A stretch of DNA of 64,000 nucleotides from Sphingobacteriia bacterium. GTDB taxonomy: Bacteria; Bacteroidota; Bacteroidia; Bacteroidales; UBA7960. The notes below the pieces were generated by a model. The model worked only from the letters and a program-made list of their open reading frames with translations, was not told where the DNA came from and did no database searches. The number at the start of each line of letters is the position of its first letter. The stretch's first letter is position 1. Of this stretch, positions 1 through 8,103 are shown in pieces. The stretch is taken from positions 1 through 64,000 of the forward strand of contig JAABRR010000006.1 of NCBI GenBank assembly GCA_011390785.1, in the 5' to 3' direction. Position numbers and translations under genes: made by a program.

Positions 1-1095
1 AATAGCACTTTGGGGGTTTTTATACGTGCCTTTGGGTAAACTGTGTAATTCCCCTTGTAGGTGATGGTATTGTCTTTTCTTACCTTGTAGGGTATAAACT
101 CCGGATTATCTGCCAGGCTGGGTTTATTGTGTACAGGAAGCAGGTACTTTTTCTCCTTAAACCACTCCTCGTGACCTAAAAGCCTGGTAGCACTCTGCAC
201 TTTGCAGTTGCCTGTGCGCGATAGCCATCCAAGTGCGGATTCGTTAAGATTGTCACTGCCACTAAAAATCCGTCCTTTAACAAAGTTGTCTTTTACGTAT
301 TTGATTACATTCTCTACTTTCCCTTTACTTTGGGGGACGGCCTTACGACAAAATACAGCTTCAAAACTCTCACTTCTAACATAGCGATCAAATCCGCTGG
401 TAAGCAACAGATCACCCAGGTTCTCATCTACCAAATACCCTGTCCTGATCGTAGATGATCCGACGGGGGACTCCCTGCAAATACTCAAATGCTTTTTGAT
501 GTGCGTAAATGGCTGTTGCCGTAGTAAAGGGATGATCCTGGAAATAAACATACTTCTGTCTGCTGCGACTTAATACCATGGCAAACAACCATACTTTTAC
601 CCGTTTACCTTGCTTGGTTTTCATAAAACATTCGCCAAAATCAACCTGGGCTTCCTGCCCGTATCCTAACTGGGGTAGCTGCTCAAAATCCCGATGCTTC
701 TCCTTGGAAGGCTTAGGAATATCGGCCACATGGCGAACATGTTGAACAAAGTTGTAGATCGTTTTGGAATGAACCAAGGGCAAATCATCAAAATGCTCTT
801 TTAAACGGTCTTCTACCTGAGCACTCGACAAATAGGGATGTTCGCCCAAAAGATTACGCACAAACTTAAAATAACCTTTTAGTCTTAAGGGAAGGTTCTT
901 GCTTTGGTTGACCCAACATTGAAACTCTTCGCAGTTCATCGCCAGATACTTACGAACGGTCTTGCGACTTATGCATAGCTTTTGTGAAATCTGACTCTTG
1001 TTAAGTCCTTGTTCTTTTAATTCATTAATTTTGTACCACATAAGGGTCTTTTTTAGATTCTTATTTGCCTTCATCTTTTTTTGGGTTTTAGTCAA
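1..1095 (-). pseudogene. istA: IstA-type IS21 transposase, frameshifted and cut by window edge
   Basis: The first 223 residues show an N-terminal helix-turn-helix (about residues 25-55, LNKSQISQKLCISRKTVRKY) and the start of a DDE integrase core with the motif VDFGECF near residue 150. The frame then stops at 424-426. Reading on in another frame from about 431 gives VDENLGDLLLTSGFDRY and further typical IstA sequence (KAVPQSKGKVENVIKYVKDNF) to the window edge, so one base is extra or two are missing at about 432. IS21 transposases are not known to need programmed frameshifting, so this copy is probably inactive, or the base is a sequencing error. The adjacent istB is not visible. Confidence 0.8.
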
Positions 1096-1174
1096 CCTCT
1101 AAGATGAAGGTTTTTTATTTAAAAGTGTGGTACTTTTTCATTGCGAAAATGGATAGGCAAAGTTGCTGATTACA
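1..1174 (-). mobile_element. Partial IS21-family insertion sequence
   Basis: The element carries an istA-type transposase reading toward the window start; the istB helper gene expected after istA would lie outside the window. The proposed right terminus is the inverted sequence starting TGTAATCAGCAACTTTGCC on the minus strand, which begins with the TG dinucleotide usual for IS21 ends and lies about 80 bases before istA. That terminus is inferred; no target duplication can be checked because the other end is missing. Confidence 0.6.
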
Positions 1175-1190
1175 TTTTTCCCCAGTGGTT

Positions 1191-1256
1191 AGTGAACCCT
1201 CTCGTCATGCCGACGAAATGGTGTGAGAGTCACTCCCCTTCAGTTTAGTTGGGGGG
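1191..1256. other. Two adjacent hairpins of unknown role
   Basis: AGTGA and TCACT close a 44-base hairpin that also contains CTCTC/GAGAG and ATGCC/GGTGT pairings. A second stem, CCCC/GGGG, follows directly. The structure lies between the IS end and the stop of the next minus-strand gene. It has no terminal T run in either direction, so it is not an obvious terminator. It could be remnant structured RNA or part of a cassette recombination site. Confidence 0.35.
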
Positions 1257-1281
1257 CGGTCTACCCGATCAGGCAAAGTAC

Positions 1282-2154
1282 TTATTTATTAAATCTTAAT
1301 CCAATTGAAAAATCAATCCGATTTAAGCTTTCATATTCTCCTTCTTCCAAGTTAATCGTTTCTTTCTTTGAACCATTATTCCAGTCATACTCAAACAAAG
1401 TCCCTGATAAAAAAGATATCTGAAATCCTAATGATAAATTTTCTGACAGGCCAATATCATATCCAATATCAATAGATAATCCCAAGGTACTGCCAGTCAT
1501 CTTATAGTTGTGAATTATAACTTTATCATTTGAATAGCCCATATAGCCAAATGACAAATTCGTAAGAAAGGCATTGCTTTTATTATGACTTAAAAGTCTA
1601 GTTGAAAATGACGGACCAATGAATGATATTGTTAAATCATCACTCATTTTACCGTATGTTCTAGTACCATTTATGTCTTCGAGATAAATATTATCTAAAC
1701 TATTTGATGATTTATATATATAGTACTTAAATCCAATTCCTAAAGGTTCAGTGAAATAATAAGTAAAATCCCCACCAAAATGATATCCTGATTTTAATTC
1801 ATTTATGTAATCCTTGAAATCATTTGGAACACTTTCAGCAACTTTTGCAGTTTGGTAACTAAATCCTCCATTTATCGCAATTCTAAAATGTTGATAATTC
1901 TCGTAACCTAAAACTTTATCTTTTGGCACTTCACTAGTTTGAAAATAATCAAATTGATGTGTTTTAATTTTTGACATAGGCAGCAAAGTGCTTCTAATCT
2001 CATCTTTATACTTAAAAGTGAAATAGATATTGTCTGTTTTTACTTTCGTTATTTTACAATTAATCGAATCTGCATCGTTTGTTACAATTAAATCCTGAGA
2101 AAATATCGAGTTAGCCATGAGGATTATGACTGCTAGGATTAATAATATTTTCAT
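1282..2154 (-). CDS. Secreted outer-membrane beta-barrel-like protein
   Basis: A 290-residue protein with a signal peptide (MKILLILAVIILMANSIFSQ). Residues 21-85 form a small beta-rich domain (DSINCKITKVKTDNIYFTFK) common in Bacteroidota membrane proteins. From about residue 95 the sequence alternates hydrophobic and polar residues with many aromatics and ends SIGLRFNK, which fits a small outer-membrane beta-barrel. Its start overlaps the stop of the upstream lipoprotein gene by four bases (ATGA type), so the two are translationally coupled. The function is unknown; the barrel call rests on pattern, not on a named family. Confidence 0.65.
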   Translation of the reverse strand: MKILLILAVIILMANSIFSQDLIVTNDADSINCKITKVKTDNIYFTFKYKDEIRSTLLPMSKIKTHQFDYFQTSEVPKDKVLGYENYQHFRIAINGGFSYQTAKVAESVPNDFKDYINELKSGYHFGGDFTYYFTEPLGIGFKYYIYKSSNSLDNIYLEDINGTRTYGKMSDDLTISFIGPSFSTRLLSHNKSNAFLTNLSFGYMGYSNDKVIIHNYKMTGSTLGLSIDIGYDIGLSENLSLGFQISFLSGTLFEYDWNNGSKKETINLEEGEYESLNRIDFSIGLRFNK

Positions 2155-2873
2155 TGATTCTTCGCTTTAAAAGATTCAAATTCCGATTTTCCGATTTTAC
2201 TATCAATTAGTTCCAATTTTGGGTGACCAACAAAAGCCCCCATTGTTATTCCACAACGCAAATAATATGTTTTACCCATTTTTATTTCAATTGGCACTTC
2301 TGATTTTGCTTCCGTTCTAGCCCATAGAGAATTTAGTCCGTCCTTTTTAATTTGAATTGTAGTTTTAAAGTTATTCTTCACTCGACAAATTACAGAATCC
2401 CCAAGATATAAATCATAACTAACCAATGCGCCAGCACCACCGTATCTATAAACGTTTAGAATTGCATAATCAACATCTAATAATACCTCTTCCTCTGCTT
2501 TTGGTTTGTAGTTCTCAATATTTTCAACTTTTAATATTTTGGCAGTAATCCTGTGGCAAGTACTTCCCATTGCAGATGGTGGTTTGTGTTCAATAATCTT
2601 AATAGCGTTACCTCCTGCTTTTCGGGCTTCAAGTTTTGCTTTATCTATCACGATCTCATAACTACATTTTGTACTAAACCCAGTGTCGCCGATTTTAACT
2701 TGCCCCAAAACCTCAGAATTATCAGGTTCTGATTGGTCTAATCCAATTACTACAATATCTTGTTTGTAATCTAATGGAGGATAAGACCTACTTAAACTTG
2801 TCGAAATTCTGGGGTTGCAAGAACTGAGAAGAATCAGTAAAGAAATAATTAATAATCCATGTAATTTTTTCAT
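2151..2873 (-). CDS. Lipoprotein with a DUF2846-like C-terminal region
   Basis: A 240-residue protein with a lipoprotein signal peptide ending LLSSC. Residues 40-110 (VVIGLDQSEPDNSEVLGQVK, then KAKLEARKAGGNAIKI) resemble the small heavy-metal/YbjQ-like folds often found in lipoproteins. Residues 150-230 (YDLYLGDSVICRVKNN through MGKTYYLRCGI) resemble DUF2846, a domain that usually follows a lipobox. It is the first gene of a two-gene unit with the barrel-like protein. It follows an attC-like palindrome, consistent with cassette capture. The cellular role is unknown; it probably sits at the periplasmic face of a membrane. Confidence 0.6.
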   Translation of the reverse strand: MKKLHGLLIISLLILLSSCNPRISTSLSRSYPPLDYKQDIVVIGLDQSEPDNSEVLGQVKIGDTGFSTKCSYEIVIDKAKLEARKAGGNAIKIIEHKPPSAMGSTCHRITAKILKVENIENYKPKAEEEVLLDVDYAILNVYRYGGAGALVSYDLYLGDSVICRVKNNFKTTIQIKKDGLNSLWARTEAKSEVPIEIKMGKTYYLRCGITMGAFVGHPKLELIDSKIGKSEFESFKAKNQ

Positions 2874-2938
2874 TGTCTGTTAATTATTAATCTGTATGTT
2901 ATCAACAGTTTTGATGTTTGTAGAATATTCATTTGTAT

Positions 2939-3076
2939 TTTGCCTAACGTTTTGCACTCTGAAACGTGCCGGGTTGCGGGGCTGCGTCCTTATCCCCCTG
3001 TTTCAAAAGCTTGAAGCGGGACGAAACGCCCGAAAACCCACTGTTCACACATGTTTTATGACCACGTTTTGGCAAA
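2939..3076. repeat. Long imperfect palindrome, attC-like
   Basis: The ends are TTTGCCTAACGT on the left and, on the opposite strand, TTTGCCAAAACGT. The interior repeats GC-rich blocks in inverted order, and the symmetry centre (TTCAAAAGCTTGAA) falls at about 3008, the middle of the element. On the minus strand the 3' end reads AACGTTAGGC, containing GTTAGGC, which fits the GTTRRRY core of integron attC sites; the other end does not fit the consensus exactly. It separates two minus-strand gene units as a cassette attC would. No integron integrase lies in the window, so the identification is inference. Confidence 0.5.
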
Positions 3077-3078
3077 CA

Positions 3079-3732
3079 TTATTTTTCAAATATCATCGAA
3101 TTTATTGATTCCAACAAGATTTTCTTTTGGTCATCATTTATATATGACACTATCACATTAAAGCTAAATCCACTCGTAATAGTTGAATAATAAATCTGCT
3201 TAATTTCTAAACCCATATAATTCATACGTGTATCCATCTTATAAAATTCAGTTCCATTTATCATCTCACTTTCAAATTTCTCCGATATATAATCATATTG
3301 AAACTGGCTTTGTTTTAGTAATCGACTCGATTGAAATAAGTAGTCACTACCATTTTTAATTCCAGGTGCATTTGTAACATTTTCAGCTACAATCATAATA
3401 TTTGGATTATACTCTACCGCAGAGCCTAATTCATATTGGAAAACGGCTAGTAAATTTGCTGAATTTATCTCATAAGCTTTTATCACGGATTGAAGCTTTT
3501 TATCTTCTCCTGCAACTATTTCTTTACCCATATCAGCTAATCGCTCAGTTTGTTCTTTTGATTGAATTACCCAATCTTTGGGTAGCTTTATTTTACATTT
3601 AAAAAAATCATTTGTGTAAACATTGGCATTAACACTCCCATAATCAAAATTATCTGGTTTGCCATTTGAAGCACAGTTGGTAAATAGAACGATAATCAGA
3701 ATTGTACTAACCCAATTGAATGTTGTTTTCAT
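3079..3732 (-). CDS. Lipoprotein, PsbP/DcrB-like fold possible
   Basis: A 217-residue protein with a lipobox (VLFTNC) after a short hydrophobic leader. The body from residue 40 (FFKCKIKLPKDWVIQS) to the end (FNVIVSYINDDQKKILLESI) has the pattern of PsbP/DcrB-type domains, which begin with a 'PxxW' strand and finish with a strand plus a helix. No catalytic motif is visible. The gene is alone between an attC-like palindrome downstream and a related TTTGCCAACGT motif about 65 bases upstream of its start, the layout of one integron-type cassette. Function unknown; envelope-located by its signal. Confidence 0.6.
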   Translation of the reverse strand: MKTTFNWVSTILIIVLFTNCASNGKPDNFDYGSVNANVYTNDFFKCKIKLPKDWVIQSKEQTERLADMGKEIVAGEDKKLQSVIKAYEINSANLLAVFQYELGSAVEYNPNIMIVAENVTNAPGIKNGSDYLFQSSRLLKQSQFQYDYISEKFESEMINGTEFYKMDTRMNYMGLEIKQIYYSTITSGFSFNVIVSYINDDQKKILLESINSMIFEK

Positions 3733-4338
3733 TTTCTATAATTTATTTAGTCATTTATTTAATATCCTTATCGTCGAAATGTTGTCTATCTTAATGTTTG
3801 CCAACGTCCCCATATCATCATTGCTTTTATCGCTATTATAGCTTAACTATTCCGGGAGTGTAACTGATTAAATTAAGGATGATATTGCAAATATTGGTAT
3901 TTTTCCTTGAGGTGTAAACCATTTCCTCCGGCTGCTGATTGGGTATGTGTAATGTTTTGTTTAAAGAATTTCACTTTTATGGCGTCAAATATAAACGTTT
4001 TTTATAAGCATATGATGTTTTTATAAATGATTCATTAAAAAATTAACATATACCTGTTTGAATGCAATACTCATCCGGGTTGTCAGTACCAACAACTAAT
4101 TGAAAATCAAAGAAACCAAATACTTTATCCCAATAATCTTTAAGTCAGGGATCGTGATGCAGAATCAGGTAATTGCTAATCTCCTTATCAAAAATAAAAA
4201 CAGGATGCTTTTACCTGTGGAACTACAGAAACTTCATAAATATAACCAGTTAAGGATTTACATTTTCGGGGCTAAAGCCGACATATGGCAGGAGCAATTT
4301 TTTTGGGTGTGGGTATATTCTTTGCAACCCTGCAAGGT
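3733..4338. other. Intergenic stretch with attC-core-like motif
   Basis: No convincing gene is present. The short plus-strand reading frame at 4100-4474 runs antisense into the neighbouring barrel gene. At 3797-3807 the sequence TTTGCCAACGT repeats the end motif of the palindrome at 2939-3076, without a matching second half. The remainder is AT-rich with no other clear signal. Confidence 0.5.
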
Positions 4339-5775
4339 TTATTGCTCCAAAAAATTGTATTTCAATGATATACCAGCCATACCAATGCGCAGATCCATGC
4401 TGGTAATATTCCCAACAGGATATTTAATATGCGGTTCTATCAATATGCTGTGTCTTTCCCGTTTTATTAGGTAACCCATCGAAAAGTTTATCAGCCTTCC
4501 AAAATCGAACTGACGAAAGGCTTCATAGCTATCTCCATCAGAAAAACTGGTAGTACCTGAAACCACTTCCTGCGAACCACTTAAACCAAACTGGTTGCTC
4601 ATGGTGGCATATTCTGTATATCGTGTATAATTTTGCTGAAGGTAAAGAAGCGAAGATAACCCGCCTGAAACAAAAAACTGCGAACGGGGCCTGTCAGCAA
4701 CTTTAAACCTTACATTTAAGGGGATGTCAATGGCTGTAAATTCAAAATCAGTATAGTTACTGGTTACAGCATAAAGCGTATTGGCAGACGATGAATAATC
4801 AAACGAAGGCATAGCAACAGATTCATCCAGGTTTCTGGATCCGGAAGCAGCCATGGGATTATCGAGCGTAAACTGGTTATACATCAACACACCCCCACTC
4901 GAAAGGCTTACGTTCTTACCAACAGCCCAATACCCCATTACACCGGCAGAGAAACCCAGACCGGAAGCCAACTCAGCAGACGAATAGGTTTTTAATGAAC
5001 CGGCAGATATTTCTACGTACGAATTGCTTGTTCTGTTTTGTTTCTCAGCGTTCATTTCCAGCAGATTGGCAGCAATGGTTAGTTCATCGTTGCTTTTGGC
5101 AACTACAACCGGAGAAACCGCTATGGCAGTATCGCTTGTATTCAAATCATATAAAGAATCAACTTCTGATAAAATAGTAACAGCCAAATGATCTTCAATT
5201 TCATTAAGCGCGCCATCTCCTTCGGCTGTAATGGTGGGAATAACTTCTTCTGCCAGATGGTCTGCTGGTAGTAAAGACTCAACCACATTTCCAGGGGTAA
5301 GGTCTCTTTCAGGCAGGTCAGCCTCAGTATCTGTTTGTTTGGTGGAAGTTTGGTCTGTTTCTTCCACGTATTCAGCTATCAATAGTAAACGATTCTGTGT
5401 TCCATTTTCAGTTGCAGCTGTTTCATCAACTATCGCAATATTTTCATTATCATTTTCTGGAATGGGTTCCTGAAAACTTTCTTCTCCTGAACCGGATGTT
5501 CCGGTATTCTTAACCTGGTTATCATTTTGACTTGTTAAAAGATCTGTTTCGCGAAGGTTATCCTGGTAATACCAAACTGAAAATGTGAGCAGTCCCAGCA
5601 AAATAGTGGCAGCCACTTTAACTGGCCATGTCCAGATGAAAAACAAAGCAGTTTTGTTGGATTTTCCACCAAGCTTTTGTTTAATTTGCAGCCACGCGTT
5701 TTCATCAACCGGCTCCTGCCAGTTGTCAAAAACATTGCGCATGTTGTCTGCTAATTTCTTATCAAATGGCTTCAT
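4339..5775 (-). CDS. Membrane-anchored beta-barrel protein paired with ECF sigma factor
   Basis: A 478-residue protein. Residues 1-48 are soluble and charged (LADNMRNVFDNWQEPVDENA), the size of a small anti-sigma region. One membrane helix follows at about 50-68 (VKVAATILLGLLTFSVWYY). Residues 70-250 form an acidic, Ser/Thr/Asn-rich low-complexity linker. Residues 260-478 look like an outer-membrane beta-barrel (YVEISAGSLKTYSSAELASG to ISLKYNFLEQ). The start overlaps the sigma factor stop by 14 bases. The likely role is a trans-envelope regulator holding the sigma factor at the inner membrane. This is inferred from context and layout; the barrel could instead be periplasmic. Confidence 0.65.
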   Translation of the reverse strand: MKPFDKKLADNMRNVFDNWQEPVDENAWLQIKQKLGGKSNKTALFFIWTWPVKVAATILLGLLTFSVWYYQDNLRETDLLTSQNDNQVKNTGTSGSGEESFQEPIPENDNENIAIVDETAATENGTQNRLLLIAEYVEETDQTSTKQTDTEADLPERDLTPGNVVESLLPADHLAEEVIPTITAEGDGALNEIEDHLAVTILSEVDSLYDLNTSDTAIAVSPVVVAKSNDELTIAANLLEMNAEKQNRTSNSYVEISAGSLKTYSSAELASGLGFSAGVMGYWAVGKNVSLSSGGVLMYNQFTLDNPMAASGSRNLDESVAMPSFDYSSSANTLYAVTSNYTDFEFTAIDIPLNVRFKVADRPRSQFFVSGGLSSLLYLQQNYTRYTEYATMSNQFGLSGSQEVVSGTTSFSDGDSYEAFRQFDFGRLINFSMGYLIKRERHSILIEPHIKYPVGNITSMDLRIGMAGISLKYNFLEQ

Positions 5776-6328
5776 GGTAAGGGTTCTTTTTTAATTCCAG
5801 GTATTGTTTTCTCAACAGCGCTCTGGCCCGGCTAAGGTGGGACCGCGATGTGCCGGGTGCAATATCCAGCAAACCGGCAATTTCATCATGGCTATATCCT
5901 TCAATTTCATACATATTAAAAATCATTCTGTAAAGTTCAGGCAGTTTGCCAATTAGTCCAAGTATCTGGTCTGCATTCATCTCTTCTTCGTAGGGTACCT
6001 TATCGGCAATTTCCAGATCAGCAATGTCGATTTCCACCGGAATAATAAACCTTTTTGCTGCCCGGTATCTGTCGAGCGAAGTATTTACCAATATGCGCCG
6101 AAACCAGCTTTTAAAAGGTTTGTTTTGATCGAAAGTGTCCAGGTGGTCAAAAACCTTCATAAAACTATCGTTGAGCACTTCAATGGCATCTTCCCGATTG
6201 GGGTTGTAGCGAATACATATGGACATGGCGAAAGCAAAAAATCTTCGGTATAGCAATTCCTGGAAACGGATATTTCTTTTGATACATCCATTAATAATTT
6301 CGCTGTCTGTATGTTCCTGTTTGCTCAA
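5762..6328 (-). CDS. ECF-type RNA polymerase sigma factor
   Basis: A 188-residue protein with the two sigma-70 domains of ECF factors. Region 2 covers about residues 22-90 (RFQELLYRRFFAFAMSICIR through PFKSWFRRILVNTSLDRYR). Region 4 covers about 120-178 and contains a helix-turn-helix (YSHDEIAGLLDIAPGTSRSH). It directs RNA polymerase to a small regulon. It is the first gene of a two-gene operon with a membrane-anchored partner that probably controls it; such sigma factors usually activate their own promoter, but no matching operator can be defined here. The family call is secure, the regulon unknown. Confidence 0.92.
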   Translation of the reverse strand: MSKQEHTDSEIINGCIKRNIRFQELLYRRFFAFAMSICIRYNPNREDAIEVLNDSFMKVFDHLDTFDQNKPFKSWFRRILVNTSLDRYRAAKRFIIPVEIDIADLEIADKVPYEEEMNADQILGLIGKLPELYRMIFNMYEIEGYSHDEIAGLLDIAPGTSRSHLSRARALLRKQYLELKKNPYHEAI

Positions 6329-6743
6329 AAAGGGTATTGGTTATTTTGTCTGTATCAGTTTATTTTAACCAGCTTACGTTCTATTTTCTATTCTTTACCT
6401 GCCATGGAAACTAATTACAATTACACTCAAAGTTGTTTGGTTAATAATTTTGCACTACCCTATTCCCTCTTTGAAGGGGGAGTTGGGCAATTAATTATTA
6501 AACCCAAATCAATCACATTTCCATAAGAACATCTATCAATTATAAATATTGAGTCCACTCCGTGTAGTGCATTTTTTATGTTTACCTAAAATTCTTAATT
6601 CTCAATGCTTTGAAATAGAATTAGTTGCGAACTCCCCCTTATAGGGGGTCAGGGGGGCTGCTACTTTTCGGAGTGGACATAAATAATAAAATAAATAAAA
6701 CCAATTTGGCCGGTTCAAATGTACAACCAATCCAGCAAAAAAA
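6329..6743. other. Intergenic region with inverted-repeat element
   Basis: No gene is supported. GTCCACTCCG at 6553-6562 is matched by CGGAGTGGAC at 6669-6678, enclosing 106 bases that include a GC-rich palindrome (CCCCCTTATAGGGGG). A related CT/GA-rich motif (CCCTCTTTGAAGGGGGAG) lies at about 6465-6483. The enclosed unit looks like a small non-coding dispersed repeat. Confidence 0.5.
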
Positions 6744-8015
6744 TCAATTTCCGATATGAATATGACTTAAAAGAACGATATTGGCGGGATTGGAATAATC
6801 ATACTGAAACAATCCATCCTGCCCAATCATAAGCAATACATTGCCCAGAGGAATAACATCATAGGTATCAATTTCACCAAAATGGGCAATCATGTTGGAT
6901 TGAATAGCCAGGGGATTTTCAGCATTGTAAACTTTCAAACCATCCGCACCATCACAAATAAACAGAATTCCATTATCTATACCCAGCCCGTGTGGATTAA
7001 ACATGGGGTATGATTTTAATAAAACAGGATTAAAAATATCCGAAACATCAATTACATCAAGTTGGTTAGTGGTGTTCATGCACTGGGTGCCATTGCGTAG
7101 GGTAACGTAGGCAATTCCATCTTCCACCACAACAGGATCGCAGGCATTGATATGCGACAATTCAGAAACGTATTCAGGCTTTGAAGGGTTTTCAAGGCTG
7201 TAGATCATCATTCCGGTGGTGGTTCCGATAAACAAATGACCATCATATTTAAACAGGGTTTCCATTTCTCTCCAGCTGTATGTACTGTCTGTTTGCAGCA
7301 TATTTTCGGGCGATGAAACATCAATCGTTTTCAATACCCAGGGTTGGGCAATGGAATGAAGATACTGATCGTTGAGCATAAAACGGGCCATGGAACCCGC
7401 CACTCCTGCACCACCGCCAGATTCAGCACCAGTGGCCAAATCGAACGAAACATCATTTCTAAAACCCCACCAACCCCATTGATGGCCATATTCTTCTGAT
7501 ACCGTTTTCTTTGTCCACCCAACGATAACCCCTTTTGAACGGTCGATTTCCTGCCACAAATAAGGTAAATTGATATCTTCTGGAATGGGAAAAACTTCAG
7601 GAAAAGCATTGGGAATACGCCCCACTTCAACAGGTTGTTGGATATTGCTTATATCAATTGCCAAAAGATCGATATAACTGTCGGCAAACAAAATATTACC
7701 GCGTATGGCAATGTCAACATTTCCCTGAATTTCGTAAAAGGTAACGGGTTGTGGATCGCCCGGAAAAGTATTGTCAATTACATGAATCCCTTCGTTTACT
7801 TCATTAATAAAGATGTAGTTGTCTTTAAAATAGATTTTTCCGGCCTGTTTAATGCTTTTTGCCGGTGATGCTTTGGGGGCAACACGGAAATCTTCAAAAC
7901 TCATGTATTCCGGAGCAAGGGCTTCGTAGGTGTATTCGTCTGTTTTATTGCAAGATACAGCCAGTAACAATACCAGGGCTGAAAAAATCAATAGAGAAAA
8001 TCTTTTTCGTTTCAT
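6744..8015 (-). CDS. LVIVD-repeat surface lipoprotein
   Basis: A 423-residue lipoprotein (signal peptide ending LLLAVSC). Residues 55-420 are built from repeated blades with motifs such as GIHVIDNTFPGDPQPV, LLAIDISNIQQPVEVG, LDVIDVSDIFNPVLLKS and LKVYNAENPLAI. These are LVIVD repeats, which fold as a beta-propeller and occur in bacterial surface proteins. Two or more internal Trp-rich segments (HQWGWWGFRND) interrupt the repeats. No enzymatic motif is visible, so binding or a structural role on the cell surface is most likely. It stands alone; the sigma factor pair lies downstream after 415 bases. Confidence 0.8.
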   Translation of the reverse strand: MKRKRFSLLIFSALVLLLAVSCNKTDEYTYEALAPEYMSFEDFRVAPKASPAKSIKQAGKIYFKDNYIFINEVNEGIHVIDNTFPGDPQPVTFYEIQGNVDIAIRGNILFADSYIDLLAIDISNIQQPVEVGRIPNAFPEVFPIPEDINLPYLWQEIDRSKGVIVGWTKKTVSEEYGHQWGWWGFRNDVSFDLATGAESGGGAGVAGSMARFMLNDQYLHSIAQPWVLKTIDVSSPENMLQTDSTYSWREMETLFKYDGHLFIGTTTGMMIYSLENPSKPEYVSELSHINACDPVVVEDGIAYVTLRNGTQCMNTTNQLDVIDVSDIFNPVLLKSYPMFNPHGLGIDNGILFICDGADGLKVYNAENPLAIQSNMIAHFGEIDTYDVIPLGNVLLMIGQDGLFQYDYSNPANIVLLSHIHIGN

Positions 8016-8103
8016 TTTTTGTCGTTTTAGGTTGTGACTTTTTTATCCGTATTTATATCAACCCATACGATCAAAACTGATAATGTGCTGCAAAAAAGGA
8101 AAA

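Noticed and set aside
1175-1281. Group II intron end (domain V/VI-like hairpins ending CTACCCGAT)
   Set aside because: The expected domain V triad and GAAA tetraloop are absent, and there is no intron-encoded protein nearby.
4100-4474. Plus-strand 124-residue frame
   Set aside because: It runs antisense into the barrel gene and has no signal, family or start context.
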